Positions 1 through 7,455 of a DNA stretch of 64,000 nt are shown here, piece after piece. The notes under the pieces are model-generated. The model made no database searches and was not told the origin of the DNA. It saw only the letters and a program-made list of their open reading frames with translations. Every line of letters begins with the position of its first letter. Positions within the stretch are counted from its first letter, which is position 1. The position numbers and the translations under genes were made by a program. Origin of the DNA: JASJAR01 sp039198225. Its GTDB lineage: Bacteria > Pseudomonadota > Alphaproteobacteria > Rhodobacterales > Rhodobacteraceae. The stretch covers positions 62,001 through 126,000 of the forward strand of contig JBCCTQ010000005.1 of NCBI GenBank assembly GCA_039198225.1, read 5' to 3'.

Positions 1-135
1 GCGATATTCGATGAGTTCGAATTCGGGAATTGGGAGATCAAGTACACGATCGCTATCACTCTCGTGGCGACGCTGCTCCTAATCGCGCTCGCTCGTGTAT
101 TAGACCGCAGCGCCGCGTCGCGTGGCAATAAATAG
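1..135 (+). CDS. TRAP transporter small permease (DctQ-type), C-terminal end only
   Basis: An open frame enters from the left edge and stops with TAG at 133-135. It encodes 44 residues: a short charged stretch, one hydrophobic helix (IAITLVATLLLIALA) and a basic tail (RVLDRSAASRGNK). This is the expected last transmembrane helix of a DctQ-type small permease, which pairs with the large permease of a TRAP importer in the inner membrane. The large permease gene starts 12 bases downstream in the same direction, the normal TRAP order. The fragment alone is too short for a firm family call; the assignment rests on position and topology. The substrate-binding gene would lie to the left, outside the window. 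Confidence 0.7.
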   Translation, partial: AIFDEFEFGNWEIKYTIAITLVATLLLIALARVLDRSAASRGNK

Positions 136-147
136 GGAACGGAACCG

Positions 148-1590
148 ATGTTGAGCTCTATCGGTCAGTTCCTGACCCTAAATGAACTCGCTGTATTAGC
201 GATGTTTCTTGGTTTTATTTGGATGCTGTTCCGCGGCATTCCTGTCGCAATGGCCCTTGTGGGCATCAGCCTCGTATTTGTCCTGATCGCCGAGTTCTTC
301 CTCGATCCGTTCAGAGGTGAATTGCGCGACATTATCGAGTTTGACCGGACAGGAATCAACTACCAACGCCTCCAAGCTCTGTCAGCCAGACTATTTGGCA
401 ATATTGTGCAAAACCCGGTTTTGGTGGCTCTTCCGATGTTCATCTTTATGGGGCTCATGCTTGATCAGTCAGGTGTGGCCCAGCGGATGATGCACGCAAT
501 GCAGAAGCTATTTGGTGGCTTGCGTGGTGGCCTTTCGCTGACTGTTCTTTTGATTGGCATTATTCTCGCCGCCTCCACTGGGGTCATCGGCGCATCTGTG
601 ACACTGCTCGGCGTCATGGCGTTGCCTGCGATGATGAAGCAGGATTACTCAAAGCCGATTGCCACCGGCACGATTGCCTCTGCAGGAACGCTGGGGATTC
701 TCATTCCTCCATCGATCATGCTTGTTATCATGTCGGACCAATTGGCCATCAGTCTCGGCGATCTATTCATGGGAGCGCTGTTTCCGGGGTTGATCCTCGG
801 TGGGCTTTATATCGTCTTTATCGTCATTTACGGCATTCTCTTTCCCGACGCGATGCCAGCGCCAGAACGTGCCGAGAACATTCGGTGGGCAGACGTAAGG
901 GAAGTACTTTTGGCGGTGGTTCCGCCGATGTTGTTGATTTTGTTGGTATTAGGTTCGATTTTCGCCGGCTATGCGACCCCAACCGAAGCGTCCGGCCTCG
1001 GAGCAATGGGGGCAACACTTTTAGCGTTGGGCAATCGGAAGCTCAATTGGCGCGTCCTACGTGATGTCAGCCGGTCTACACTGAACACATCAGGCTATAT
1101 CGTTGGTATTTTCCTCGCTGCGAACTTCTTCGCCTTGGTTTTACGTCGGTATGGCGGAGACGAAATTGTTCAAAATCTCGTACTATCAGCCTTTGATGAT
1201 CCATACATGACCGTGGCGTTCATTCTCTTCATTGTTTTTCTTCTCGGCTTTCTACTCGATTGGATCGAAATCACGATCATCATCATGCCACTGATGCTGC
1301 CCATCATCTTGGCCCTTGAATTGAGCATTCCGGGTTTCGATCAGGTGCGTGATCCGTCCGTTGTTTGGTTTGCAATTCTGGTGGCGGTCACGCTCCAAAC
1401 CTCGTTTCTTACGCCACCGGTTGGATTTGCGCTTTTCTATCTAAAAGGAGTGTGCCCCCCCGGGGTATCTTTGAAGCACATATATCAGGGCGTCGTCCCT
1501 TTTGTCTTTCTCCAACTCCTGGGCCTATTCATCGTCTTCGAATTCCCGTCGTTGACAACGTGGCTTCCTTCCGTGGCTTACGGAGGCTAA
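148..1590 (+). CDS. TRAP transporter large permease (DctM family)
   Basis: This 480-residue protein is hydrophobic throughout and has the DctM/TRAP large permease character: an N-terminal helix pair with FRGIPVAMAL, the conserved GASVTLLGVMALPAMMKQDY region (about 150-170), a glycine-rich TASAGTLGILIPPS-like loop (about 180), and TPTEASGLGAMGA (about 275). It would form the ion-coupled translocation channel of a TRAP importer for an organic acid or similar solute. The region after residue 60 carries an insertion (LDPFRGELRDIIEFDRTGIN) of the kind found in TRAP permeases for larger or amphipathic substrates. The ATG is preceded by GGGAACGGAACCG and lies 12 bases after the small permease stop. 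The substrate cannot be told because the binding protein is outside the window. Confidence 0.92.
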   Translation: MLSSIGQFLTLNELAVLAMFLGFIWMLFRGIPVAMALVGISLVFVLIAEFFLDPFRGELRDIIEFDRTGINYQRLQALSARLFGNIVQNPVLVALPMFIFMGLMLDQSGVAQRMMHAMQKLFGGLRGGLSLTVLLIGIILAASTGVIGASVTLLGVMALPAMMKQDYSKPIATGTIASAGTLGILIPPSIMLVIMSDQLAISLGDLFMGALFPGLILGGLYIVFIVIYGILFPDAMPAPERAENIRWADVREVLLAVVPPMLLILLVLGSIFAGYATPTEASGLGAMGATLLALGNRKLNWRVLRDVSRSTLNTSGYIVGIFLAANFFALVLRRYGGDEIVQNLVLSAFDDPYMTVAFILFIVFLLGFLLDWIEITIIIMPLMLPIILALELSIPGFDQVRDPSVVWFAILVAVTLQTSFLTPPVGFALFYLKGVCPPGVSLKHIYQGVVPFVFLQLLGLFIVFEFPSLTTWLPSVAYGG

Positions 1591-1951
1591 CGAGGGGTTG
1601 CTTTGGGACGAATTACTGATCGTAGTTAGGCAATGCCTGCTCGACCCTTGTTAGCAAGGCCTGCCTTTGACAATTCACTTCAGTGTCGACGCCGGGACCA
1701 CATAGCCATAACAGGAACTGGCAGTGAAAGACGGTTTACAGCACCAGTAAGAAGCTAGAACTTGGCTTTCCAAACGATCAGGCGTCGTTCACAACTCCGA
1801 TTTCGCTGCGCAAGCCGTCGCAATGGATGAACTCGCTCAGGCCGCAGTCTGGGTATGGCAGCCTTCATCGAGCGGGATCCTCTCGCTCAGAATGAACACC
1901 GTGCCGACTGCCTCGAGGCTGAACTTCCCTAAAATTCTAGAGGGGCGTAAG
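1591..1951. other. Intergenic stretch between TRAP genes and gvpA, no gene seen
   Basis: About 360 bases without a convincing gene. The TRAP permease (plus strand) and gvpA (minus strand) converge on it. Short open frames exist on both strands but none has a start with a ribosome site plus a recognisable product. One plus-strand reading near 1770-1880 faintly resembles a decayed transposase but is too weak to call. Confidence 0.5.
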
Positions 1952-1976
1952 CTCCTTGCGAGCCTGCTCGCGGGAG
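1952..1976 (-). terminator. Stem-loop just after the gvpA stop codon
   Basis: On the minus strand the gvpA TAA (1978-1980) is followed at once by CTCC, then GCGAG-CAGG-CTCGC, then GGAG: a five-pair GC-rich inner stem with a four-base loop, flanked by four more pairs across a small internal mismatch. Placed here it could end the gvpA transcript or protect its 3' end. There is no long T-run, so classical intrinsic termination is uncertain. Confidence 0.5.
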
Positions 1977-1977
1977 G

Positions 1978-2190
1978 TTAAGCTGTCGCGGGGTCAACCG
2001 TAAGCCCAACAGCCTCGGCGTACTTTAGCCACGTTTCAATTGAAGCTACGACGGCGCGAACTTCAATTGCGAGAAGCTCAATACCGACCAGCGATACGCG
2101 CACGAATGCATCAATCACGACACCCTTGTCGAGGATACGGTCAACGACCTCAGCGATAGAAGCAGATGCAACGCTTTTCTCAATAGCCAT
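1978..2190 (-). CDS. gvpA: Gas vesicle structural protein GvpA
   Basis: The 70-residue product is a near-canonical GvpA, the small hydrophobic protein whose ribs form the gas vesicle wall. The family core is plain: VVDRILDKGVVIDAFVRVSL, then VGIELLAIEVRAVVASIETWLKYAEAVGLT. GvpJ and GvpM paralogues diverge in this core, so GvpA is the better call. The frame opens further upstream, but the ATG at 2188-2190 gives the usual GvpA N-terminus (MAIEKS) and has AGGGA eight bases before it. It is the last gene of a minus-strand series containing pcl and pyp, 130 bases after the coiled-coil gene, and may have its own promoter. The other genes needed for vesicle assembly (gvpN, F, L, G, K and so on) are not in the window. 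Confidence 0.95.
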   Translation of the reverse strand: MAIEKSVASASIAEVVDRILDKGVVIDAFVRVSLVGIELLAIEVRAVVASIETWLKYAEAVGLTVDPATA

Positions 2191-2226
2191 TTCGTTATTC
2201 CCTATTTCCGAATTGTCCAAAACATC

Positions 2227-2239
2227 CACCCGTCGGGTG
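2227..2239 (-). promoter_or_regulatory. Small GC hairpin in the gvpA leader
   Basis: A perfect five-pair hairpin, CACCC-GAC-GGGTG read on the minus strand, lies about 36 bases upstream of the gvpA ATG in the 130-base spacer and is followed by GATGTTTT. It could be a weak terminator for the upstream coiled-coil gene, or a 5' stabilising or regulatory hairpin in a gvpA leader. The sequence does not decide between these. Confidence 0.35.
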
Positions 2240-2320
2240 CTCTCACTTTTACTAGCTGGATTTTCCTAAAGCTATGTTAAACAGACAAAAACGTTTCACG
2301 GCCTTCGCGAAAATGTGGCT

Positions 2321-3769
2321 TCAGCGATCTGTCTCCGTGACTTCTGCATTATATGCAAAGAGTGCTAAAGTCTCCGCAATAGTCGCAAGAAAGTCGCGCA
2401 AAGGCTCGAGATCGGGTGTTTTGGTTGTCAAGGAGATCTGACAAGAGAGCGCCTCATTGGCCAATGCGAGGCTCTTTATCGCTGAAATCAATTCGGATAG
2501 GTTTCCGCTTGCGAATTCATTCGGTCCGGCGGCAACCTGCTCGTTGAACGTGCCTCTTGCGTGCTCATCTTCTTCGTATTGTGGATCATCTCTCCGAATC
2601 GTCGCTTCTTCGATCCGCCGGAGAACCACACCGGCTGCCGTGTTAAACTGTGCGAAACTGCGGCGTTGTACCGTTAAATCCAGCACTGGATCCGGCCGTG
2701 CAGCAATCTCCGACACCATTGAACTGAGGTTTTCAAGCCTTTCGTAGAGCTCCGGTGATCCGCCATTCGAATATGGTTCGGACTGAGCCTTGATCGATTC
2801 TGTCTGCTTGGTTTGAAGGTCCAAAATTCGATCAACCGTTTCCTTTAATTCAGTGGTATTGGTCGGTGGCTCCAATTGGGACGCCTCATATCGATCGGCG
2901 ATTCTATCCAGACGCTTGACTACATGTCCGATTGCTGTGCCGAAGCGTGAAAAAAACTGGCGTTGTTCGGTAAGATCTAGAACGGGGTCAGGTCGATCCA
3001 TGAGGGCGGAAATAGAGGCGCTGAAATCCTCCAACACGGGTCGCAGAGCTGCTTCAACGGCCTGTTTGCAAATTGTATCAAGGTGCGTTGATCCGGGTTC
3101 TCCGTTAATTGCGGTTGGTCCTTTTTCCACTTCCGTACTATCCAATCGGCACAACAATTCATTCACACGCGCTAAATCCAGACTTGGATCGGGCGCAGTA
3201 TGTTCTGCGAGAACTGAGAGAAGTGTGTCCGAGAGGGCTTGCGTCGCCAGCATGTGACTGGCTTCGTTCGAAGCCTCAAGCCGGCGAACGATTTCTTCGA
3301 TCCAATGCGGCGGTGTATCTGGACTGATTTCGCTCTGTTCTTCCACTGCGTTAAATTCAACCAAGCGTGCCTCTAGCGCGTCCAGCCGCAAAGTAAGCGC
3401 TGCTTGTTGACCATCTGATAAAGATTGGTCCTGCTGACTGTGGCTTTGCTCAATCGCATCCAATCGTTGCATTGCCGCATTCAACTCGTCTCTTAGCTTG
3501 TCCATGGCAAGGTGCTGCGCTGACATGCTCTCGTTGATCTTAGTATGGTCTCCCGACATTTGTGAGGACGGGTATTCCTCAGAAGGAAATAGGTCAGTGC
3601 CCAAACAGTTTGGCGGATCGGAAGCGTTGGATGCGGCGCGCGCGGATTTGGTGTCTATGTCAGGACGTAAAATCTCGCCGCTCGTATTGCCGGCACTCTG
3701 CTCTTGGTCGATCAGTCTATGGCTCACGAAAAGTGCTGCTTTCTTAGGAGAGGCTTCGTTGGCAGTCAT
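2321..3769 (-). CDS. Coiled-coil protein with repeated RPDPVLDLT segments, function unknown
   Basis: A 482-residue acidic, mostly helical protein with no signal peptide or membrane segment, so probably cytoplasmic. I do not recognise the family. Visible structure: a polar low-complexity N-terminus, a heptad-rich region with Gln/Glu/Leu (MDKLRDELNAAMQRLDAIEQ and on), then two copies of a segment beginning RPDPVLDLT with a following Q-R-x-x-F-x-x-F-x-T-A pattern (about residues 255-300 and 360-405), and an earlier weaker copy (APDPSLDLARVNELL, about 205). The frame can start at a TTG 36 bases upstream, but the ATG at 3769 has a purine-rich AAAGAG ahead of it. It lies between pcl and gvpA on one strand. 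A cytoskeletal, scaffold or vesicle-associated role would fit but is speculation. Confidence 0.75.
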   Translation of the reverse strand: MTANEASPKKAALFVSHRLIDQEQSAGNTSGEILRPDIDTKSARAASNASDPPNCLGTDLFPSEEYPSSQMSGDHTKINESMSAQHLAMDKLRDELNAAMQRLDAIEQSHSQQDQSLSDGQQAALTLRLDALEARLVEFNAVEEQSEISPDTPPHWIEEIVRRLEASNEASHMLATQALSDTLLSVLAEHTAPDPSLDLARVNELLCRLDSTEVEKGPTAINGEPGSTHLDTICKQAVEAALRPVLEDFSASISALMDRPDPVLDLTEQRQFFSRFGTAIGHVVKRLDRIADRYEASQLEPPTNTTELKETVDRILDLQTKQTESIKAQSEPYSNGGSPELYERLENLSSMVSEIAARPDPVLDLTVQRRSFAQFNTAAGVVLRRIEEATIRRDDPQYEEDEHARGTFNEQVAAGPNEFASGNLSELISAIKSLALANEALSCQISLTTKTPDLEPLRDFLATIAETLALFAYNAEVTETDR

Positions 3770-3877
3770 TCTCTTTACCCAAATAAATAGGCACGTTCGC
3801 GCCAAGAATGAGAAGTCGAGGCTTTGGCGTTGTTTATCCCTGCGGAATGGTGTCCGCCAAAAATTTAACGGACAACG

Positions 3878-5089
3878 CTACCAATCCTGAAGTTTACCAA
3901 GTGAAGTCGTGGGAGCAGACTTACCAAAGGTGAAGGCTTCGGGTCGGGCGGTTGCCGGTAGCTTAAGTGCAGTTCGACGTAGCCGATCCTCGAGATCGTT
4001 TGTGTAATCAGTCTTAGATACGATGAACACTTTGAGCCGCATTCCATCCCGCCGCGCAATCACGTCTTCGACTTCCTTGTCCACTCTTAGTGCATCCTCG
4101 ACAATACCCAAGTCCACATTGGAGCCGGCGATTTGGATCACTCGGTCACGGCGACCAACAACCGAAAAAGAACGGCTATTAACCCAATCAAGTTTGTCTT
4201 CTGCATTGCAGGTTTTGCGTCCGTGCTGGCGACACAGTTTCAAATCTGTTTGGGTTATATTGCTAAAGAGGTTGAAAGTTGACTTGCTTGAATTCCGCCA
4301 TCCTACCCCCCCGGTTTCCGTAGAACCGTATATATCGAAGAGTTCTGCAACGCCGGTTGCATTCGCAGCGTGCCAAGTGCTTGAGCAAGCGGGACCCCCC
4401 GACGAAACTCCAATTGTACGGTCCGGGAATCGCAACCCAAACTCCGAGTACTTTCGCCATAGGTAGGGCGTTGCGAGTACTATGTCGCCATTACTACACA
4501 TCCGAGAGATCGAGTTCGGCGCAACAAAGTGTTGATCCAGCACATCGATGCCAAGCCGCTTTGGTAAAAGGACGCTCCATACGAAGCCATACATATGATG
4601 AGGAGCCACGGCTGTAAGGACCCGGTTGGACCCCTTAATCGACGGTAGAGCATCGCAAATAGCGTCGATTTCTGCATCGAGATCCCTGCGTTCGTGGCTG
4701 ATTTTCTTCTTCTCGCCAACTGTTCCGGAGGTCGAGAATGAAATTTTGGCCCCGCCAACTATACGTTCGAAGTGCATCGAAACGAGTCTGGCCCATTCAT
4801 TGAGACTGCGATTGATAAAGAGATGATCCTCAATCCCAGTTGCCGAAAGTCCGAAATAATCGTTAAAGCAAAGGACGAGATCCATTAATCGAAGACTATC
4901 GATGTCCAGTTCGTTCTCTGAAATTTCTACGTCACCCTCGGAGCCGTCCTCGTTGGAACCAAGGACCGACATAATATGGCCACTGCGACGCATTCGGTTC
5001 TTGCGAAGTAATTCGCTTTGAAAGTCGGCTATTAGAGAGATGCAGAGACGTCGGGCGTCCCTTGCGTCGATGAGTGGCGCGTTAGACAT
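3878..5089 (-). CDS. pcl: 4-coumarate-CoA ligase of the photoactive yellow protein activation family
   Basis: This 403-residue adenylate-forming enzyme would activate p-coumaric acid to the CoA thioester so that it can be attached to the PYP cysteine. The adenylation motifs are present: STSGTVGEKKK (about residue 130), YGSTETGGVGWR (about 255), GRRDRVIQIAGSNVDLG (about 315) and a C-terminal TSLGKLQDW whose Lys is the usual catalytic lysine. It is much shorter than plant 4CL (about 550 residues). It also has an N-terminal carrier-like segment (ENELDIDSLRLMDLVL, about 58-73). Short size, that N-terminal part and closeness to pyp match the PYP-specific ligase family. The shine is weak before the ATG. 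pyp lies two genes upstream in the same direction, so co-expression is likely. The enzyme that makes p-coumarate from tyrosine is not in the window. Confidence 0.88.
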   Translation of the reverse strand: MSNAPLIDARDARRLCISLIADFQSELLRKNRMRRSGHIMSVLGSNEDGSEGDVEISENELDIDSLRLMDLVLCFNDYFGLSATGIEDHLFINRSLNEWARLVSMHFERIVGGAKISFSTSGTVGEKKKISHERRDLDAEIDAICDALPSIKGSNRVLTAVAPHHMYGFVWSVLLPKRLGIDVLDQHFVAPNSISRMCSNGDIVLATPYLWRKYSEFGLRFPDRTIGVSSGGPACSSTWHAANATGVAELFDIYGSTETGGVGWRNSSKSTFNLFSNITQTDLKLCRQHGRKTCNAEDKLDWVNSRSFSVVGRRDRVIQIAGSNVDLGIVEDALRVDKEVEDVIARRDGMRLKVFIVSKTDYTNDLEDRLRRTALKLPATARPEAFTFGKSAPTTSLGKLQDW

Positions 5090-5101
5090 GGGGAGAGGGT
5101 C

Positions 5102-5584
5102 CTAGTTGAGATCCACTTCGCCAGATGCCATTTCCGCAAATAGCTCTCCGACAAGTCCGCTATAATGCGCGCGAGCCGTTTGTACTTCCGCCTTCAATGA
5201 GAGAGCCATGGACGCGATCTCTGCTGGAGATCCTTGTTCGATTTCCATTCCCGGTACCGTAAGGTCTTCCGAAGCATCATAGTTTTGGATGTAATTGAAC
5301 GCTTCGTCGATGGTCTCGAAGCAATGGGACTTGACGGTGTCGGTAAACTCTTCCGATACGTAGAACTTACGGATTGCAACCGCAAATCCGGTGTCAGTTT
5401 TGCGATACAAGTTGATTTCGTACCAATAGGATAGACCAGGCGTAAAGCTCATGGCCATGGCCAGTTCCGTGCCTTCAAATACGTTTGGGCGAGATCCGGG
5501 TTGTGGGAGGCGAAAGAAGGTCGCTGACCCGACAAGAGGCAGCTCTGCACCCATTTGTTCTGCGGCATTCATTTGGTTTTGCAT
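5102..5584 (-). CDS. PYP-locus protein of unknown function, 160 residues
   Basis: No family recognised. The protein is soluble with no signal peptide. It has a beta-rich centre (VFEGTEL at 35-41, WYEINLY at 54-60, AVAIRKFYV at 68-76) and a helix TIDEAFNYIQNYD (91-103), then a helical tail. The same order and spacing (F-x-G start, strand pair, then an acidic helix) is seen in the 187-residue neighbour and in the 163-residue plus-strand protein of this locus, which suggests a shared fold. The ATG has AAGGA ten bases upstream. It lies 12 bases before pcl and 15 bases after the 187-residue gene, clearly within one operon. A role in PYP chromophore handling or signalling is inferred only from position. 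Confidence 0.8.
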   Translation of the reverse strand: MQNQMNAAEQMGAELPLVGSATFFRLPQPGSRPNVFEGTELAMAMSFTPGLSYWYEINLYRKTDTGFAVAIRKFYVSEEFTDTVKSHCFETIDEAFNYIQNYDASEDLTVPGMEIEQGSPAEIASMALSLKAEVQTARAHYSGLVGELFAEMASGEVDLN

Positions 5585-5599
5585 GTCTTGATCCTTGGC

Positions 5600-6163
5600 T
5601 CAGCCTACAAGTGTGTTGGATTGCATATCGGACGATATCGAACCGTCACGTTCTGGGTTAGTTTGGTCGGAACCTTCCGCGTGGTAAGTGGAGCGACCGG
5701 GGCTTGCCTGAGACTGCGTTTGGACGTCTTTGGATTGGATAAAGGATTGAAACTCTAACTCGTTCGTAACCATTGACGCGCGATATTCTGGTCGTGCCAC
5801 CGTGTTGCCTTTTGGCGCGTGAGCGAGCCCGATGAAAATGCGCCCATCTTCTGCGCAATAGACTTCAACACGCCGGCCAAGTTTGTTTGATCCTTGAAAA
5901 CGATGAACGAAATCACTCTCATCGACCCAAACAAGTAATCCCCTAAATACAAGCGGATGTTGACCGTCTTGGCGTAGGACAACCTTTGGCCAACCTGAAC
6001 TATCACCGGCTTCGAATAGGGCCAAACGGCTTTGTGTATTGTCCTTCGGGTCAATTGCCGCCGGCGTTGTGGATTCAGAGACTTGCACCCGCTGATCGTT
6101 CAGCAGGTGAAGGAGCTCAGGATGCACTGTGGCTTCAAAATGTACGTCAGGGCAGGAATACAC
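5600..6163 (-). CDS. PYP-locus protein of unknown function, 187 residues
   Basis: No family recognised. It starts with GTG, 15 bases after the pyp stop, and has no good ribosome site, so translation may depend on coupling to pyp. The first 50 residues are variable. The centre is beta-rich (WPKVVLRQDG, LVFRGLLVW at 71-79, RRVEVYCAEDGRIFIGLAH at 97-115) and is followed by an acidic helix NELEFQSFIQSKD (134-146); the last 40 residues are Ser/Gln-rich and look disordered. The central pattern matches the 160- and 163-residue proteins of the locus in order and approximate spacing. Immediate proximity downstream of pyp makes it a candidate PYP partner. This is inference; no catalytic motif is visible. 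Confidence 0.75.
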   Translation of the reverse strand: MYSCPDVHFEATVHPELLHLLNDQRVQVSESTTPAAIDPKDNTQSRLALFEAGDSSGWPKVVLRQDGQHPLVFRGLLVWVDESDFVHRFQGSNKLGRRVEVYCAEDGRIFIGLAHAPKGNTVARPEYRASMVTNELEFQSFIQSKDVQTQSQASPGRSTYHAEGSDQTNPERDGSISSDMQSNTLVG

Positions 6164-6178
6164 GGGCGATCTGCCAGT

Positions 6179-6553
6179 CTAGGCCCTTTTGACGAATAGC
6201 CAACAATGTTGGCCGTCAGGCTGCGATTTCAGATGGATTTTGACGCCGGCATTTGTTCCTTTGTAAGTGAACTTGTAGTCGAACATCACGTTGATTTGCC
6301 CGGTCGTGTGAAACTTTAGGAATTCGCCGTGAAAGCGCTTTCCCTTCGCGCATGGGGCGATCTCGTTGAAGAAATTCTTGCCCATCACGTCTTCGGGTGA
6401 GCGGCTCGAGATCATGCTTTCGGCTTTGTTGTATTTCACAATCGTGCCATTTCGGTCGAGCAGGATCGCTCCAAATGGGAGATACTCAGCGCGTTGCGGT
6501 TCGCGCGCGAGAATGTTGTCGACATCGTTGCTGCCGAAAGGAATAGTTTCCAT
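6179..6553 (-). CDS. pyp: Photoactive yellow protein (PYP)
   Basis: A 124-residue soluble blue-light receptor of the PAS-fold PYP family, which binds p-coumaric acid by a thioester to cysteine. The chromophore loop is clear: KNFFNEIAPC with Cys68 (Cys69 of the Halorhodospira halophila protein). Tyr41 and Glu45 match the Tyr42 and Glu46 that hydrogen-bond the phenolate, Arg51 matches Arg52 and the C-terminus FVKRA matches FVKRV. Differences by hand alignment: Ser49 for Thr50, Ser46 and Ser50 for Gly47 and Gly51, and Gly99 for Met100. Length equals the family norm of about 125. The ATG has AAGGA eight to nine bases ahead. It is followed by three genes ending in pcl, the chromophore ligase, and lies upstream of gvpA on the same strand. 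Confidence 0.96.
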   Translation of the reverse strand: METIPFGSNDVDNILAREPQRAEYLPFGAILLDRNGTIVKYNKAESMISSRSPEDVMGKNFFNEIAPCAKGKRFHGEFLKFHTTGQINVMFDYKFTYKGTNAGVKIHLKSQPDGQHCWLFVKRA

Positions 6554-6597
6554 CGTGTTTTCCTTCTGTGCGCTTTAGATTGAGTGCGTGATGCGCT

Positions 6598-7032
6598 TTA
6601 CTTGGTGTCGTTTGCCATATCGACACCATCCTCGTTTTTGAGGAAGCTGTCGTTTTTGGTGAGGGACATGTCGACAATTCGGCGGATCGGAAAGCCATCA
6701 TAATCTGACGTCAATTTATCTCGACCGTCAGCGGCGGTCCACTTATAGTCCATGCGACCCATTTGAACGACGCATTGGGGAATGATCTCGAAGCGCTCTT
6801 TCGCGGCAGATTCTTCTGCGAAGATATCCATCTCCGTTGCTTCTTCGAATTCCTGGAGGGTCTTCAACTCGTCAATTTTACTATCGCTCTCATTCTTGGC
6901 GGTCGTCGCCAGAATTTCATATGCGGCGAGGAGGACCCACTCTGGATGATCGCCCCGCACCACAAGGCTCATTTCGGGACATCGGAATTCGTACCGCCCG
7001 TCGGCTTCAGACAATTGGCCTAGATTTTGCAT
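6598..7032 (-). CDS. First gene of the pyp operon, unknown, 144 residues
   Basis: No family recognised. The protein is acidic and soluble. It begins with a beta-rich segment (GRYEFRCPEMSLVVRG), then a helix (EWVLLAAYEILATT), an acidic helical middle (KIDELKTLQEFEEATEMDIFAEES) and a C-terminal strand-rich part (RFEIIPQCVVQMGRMDYKWT, then GFPIRRIVDMSLTKND). It is 44 bases upstream of pyp and is probably the first gene of the operon. The start is uncertain: a GTG at 7062 lacks a ribosome site, while the ATG at 7030-7032 has AAAGGA about 11 bases before it, so I prefer the latter. A sensory or regulatory role with PYP is possible but not shown by the sequence. Confidence 0.72.
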   Translation of the reverse strand: MQNLGQLSEADGRYEFRCPEMSLVVRGDHPEWVLLAAYEILATTAKNESDSKIDELKTLQEFEEATEMDIFAEESAAKERFEIIPQCVVQMGRMDYKWTAADGRDKLTSDYDGFPIRRIVDMSLTKNDSFLKNEDGVDMANDTK

Positions 7033-7196
7033 CCGGATGACGTTCCTTTCGGCTGGAGACACTTTAAAACCGCATCGGTTCCGGCTTGCTGGGGAATAGG
7101 TTCGAAAACGTCAAAATTCAGTTTACGGTGTCGTGATCCCTTGCTTTGTCCTGCCGGGTTGATACTGTTCAGTGGTGTGGGATTAGGGGTAACGAG
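7033..7196. promoter_or_regulatory. Divergent promoter region of the PYP locus
   Basis: About 164 bases between the minus-strand pyp operon and the plus-strand 50-residue gene. On the plus strand TTGCTT (7141-7146) and TACTGT (7163-7168), 16 bases apart, could be a sigma-70-type promoter for the small gene, about 30 bases before its ATG. No clear minus-strand consensus was found; TTGACG occurs on that strand about 45 bases before the preferred start but without a good -10. No strong palindrome is visible. Confidence 0.35.
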
Positions 7197-7349
7197 ATGT
7201 CGTCTTGGGTAGAACTGCGTGTCGAGAACGAGTTTGAGGGCGTTCTGATTTATGCTTTTGAGCGGCCAACAGACGCGGCCGAGATGATTGAATTCCTATC
7301 AAGCTTTTGGCCGAAGGCGCGTTTTATTGTCGAACCTCTCCGACATTGA
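7197..7349 (+). CDS. Small 50-residue protein, unknown
   Basis: The frame reads MSSWVELRVENEFEGVLIYA and on to FIVEPLRH, 50 residues, beginning at the ATG at 7197 with AGGGG about eight bases upstream. It looks like a small alpha/beta protein: strand, turn, strand (GVLIYAFE), an acidic helix (DAAEMIEFLSSFW), then a strand (ARFIVEP). It stands alone as the first plus-strand gene of the PYP locus. I do not recognise it. The good ribosome site and protein-like composition support a real gene, but its size leaves doubt. Confidence 0.5.
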   Translation: MSSWVELRVENEFEGVLIYAFERPTDAAEMIEFLSSFWPKARFIVEPLRH

Positions 7350-7455
7350 CTGGCGTAATCAACGCCGCTGCAGAAATGCGACTGAGGATGTAGCGGTCGT
7401 TTGGCGTGGCTCTCCGTTAACTTTGGCGTAAGCATTAAACTGATAAACGCGAGGG

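Noticed and set aside
1760..1900. Plus-strand reading with VVHNSDFAAQAVAMDELAQA that recalls IS3-type transposase HxSD motifs
   Set aside because: The resemblance is short, no flanking inverted repeats or other transposase motifs are seen, and the frame breaks; too weak to call a mobile element.
1978..2190. GvpJ or GvpM in place of GvpA
   Set aside because: The sequence follows the GvpA core almost residue for residue, including the C-terminal KYAEAVGLT, and is 70 residues long.
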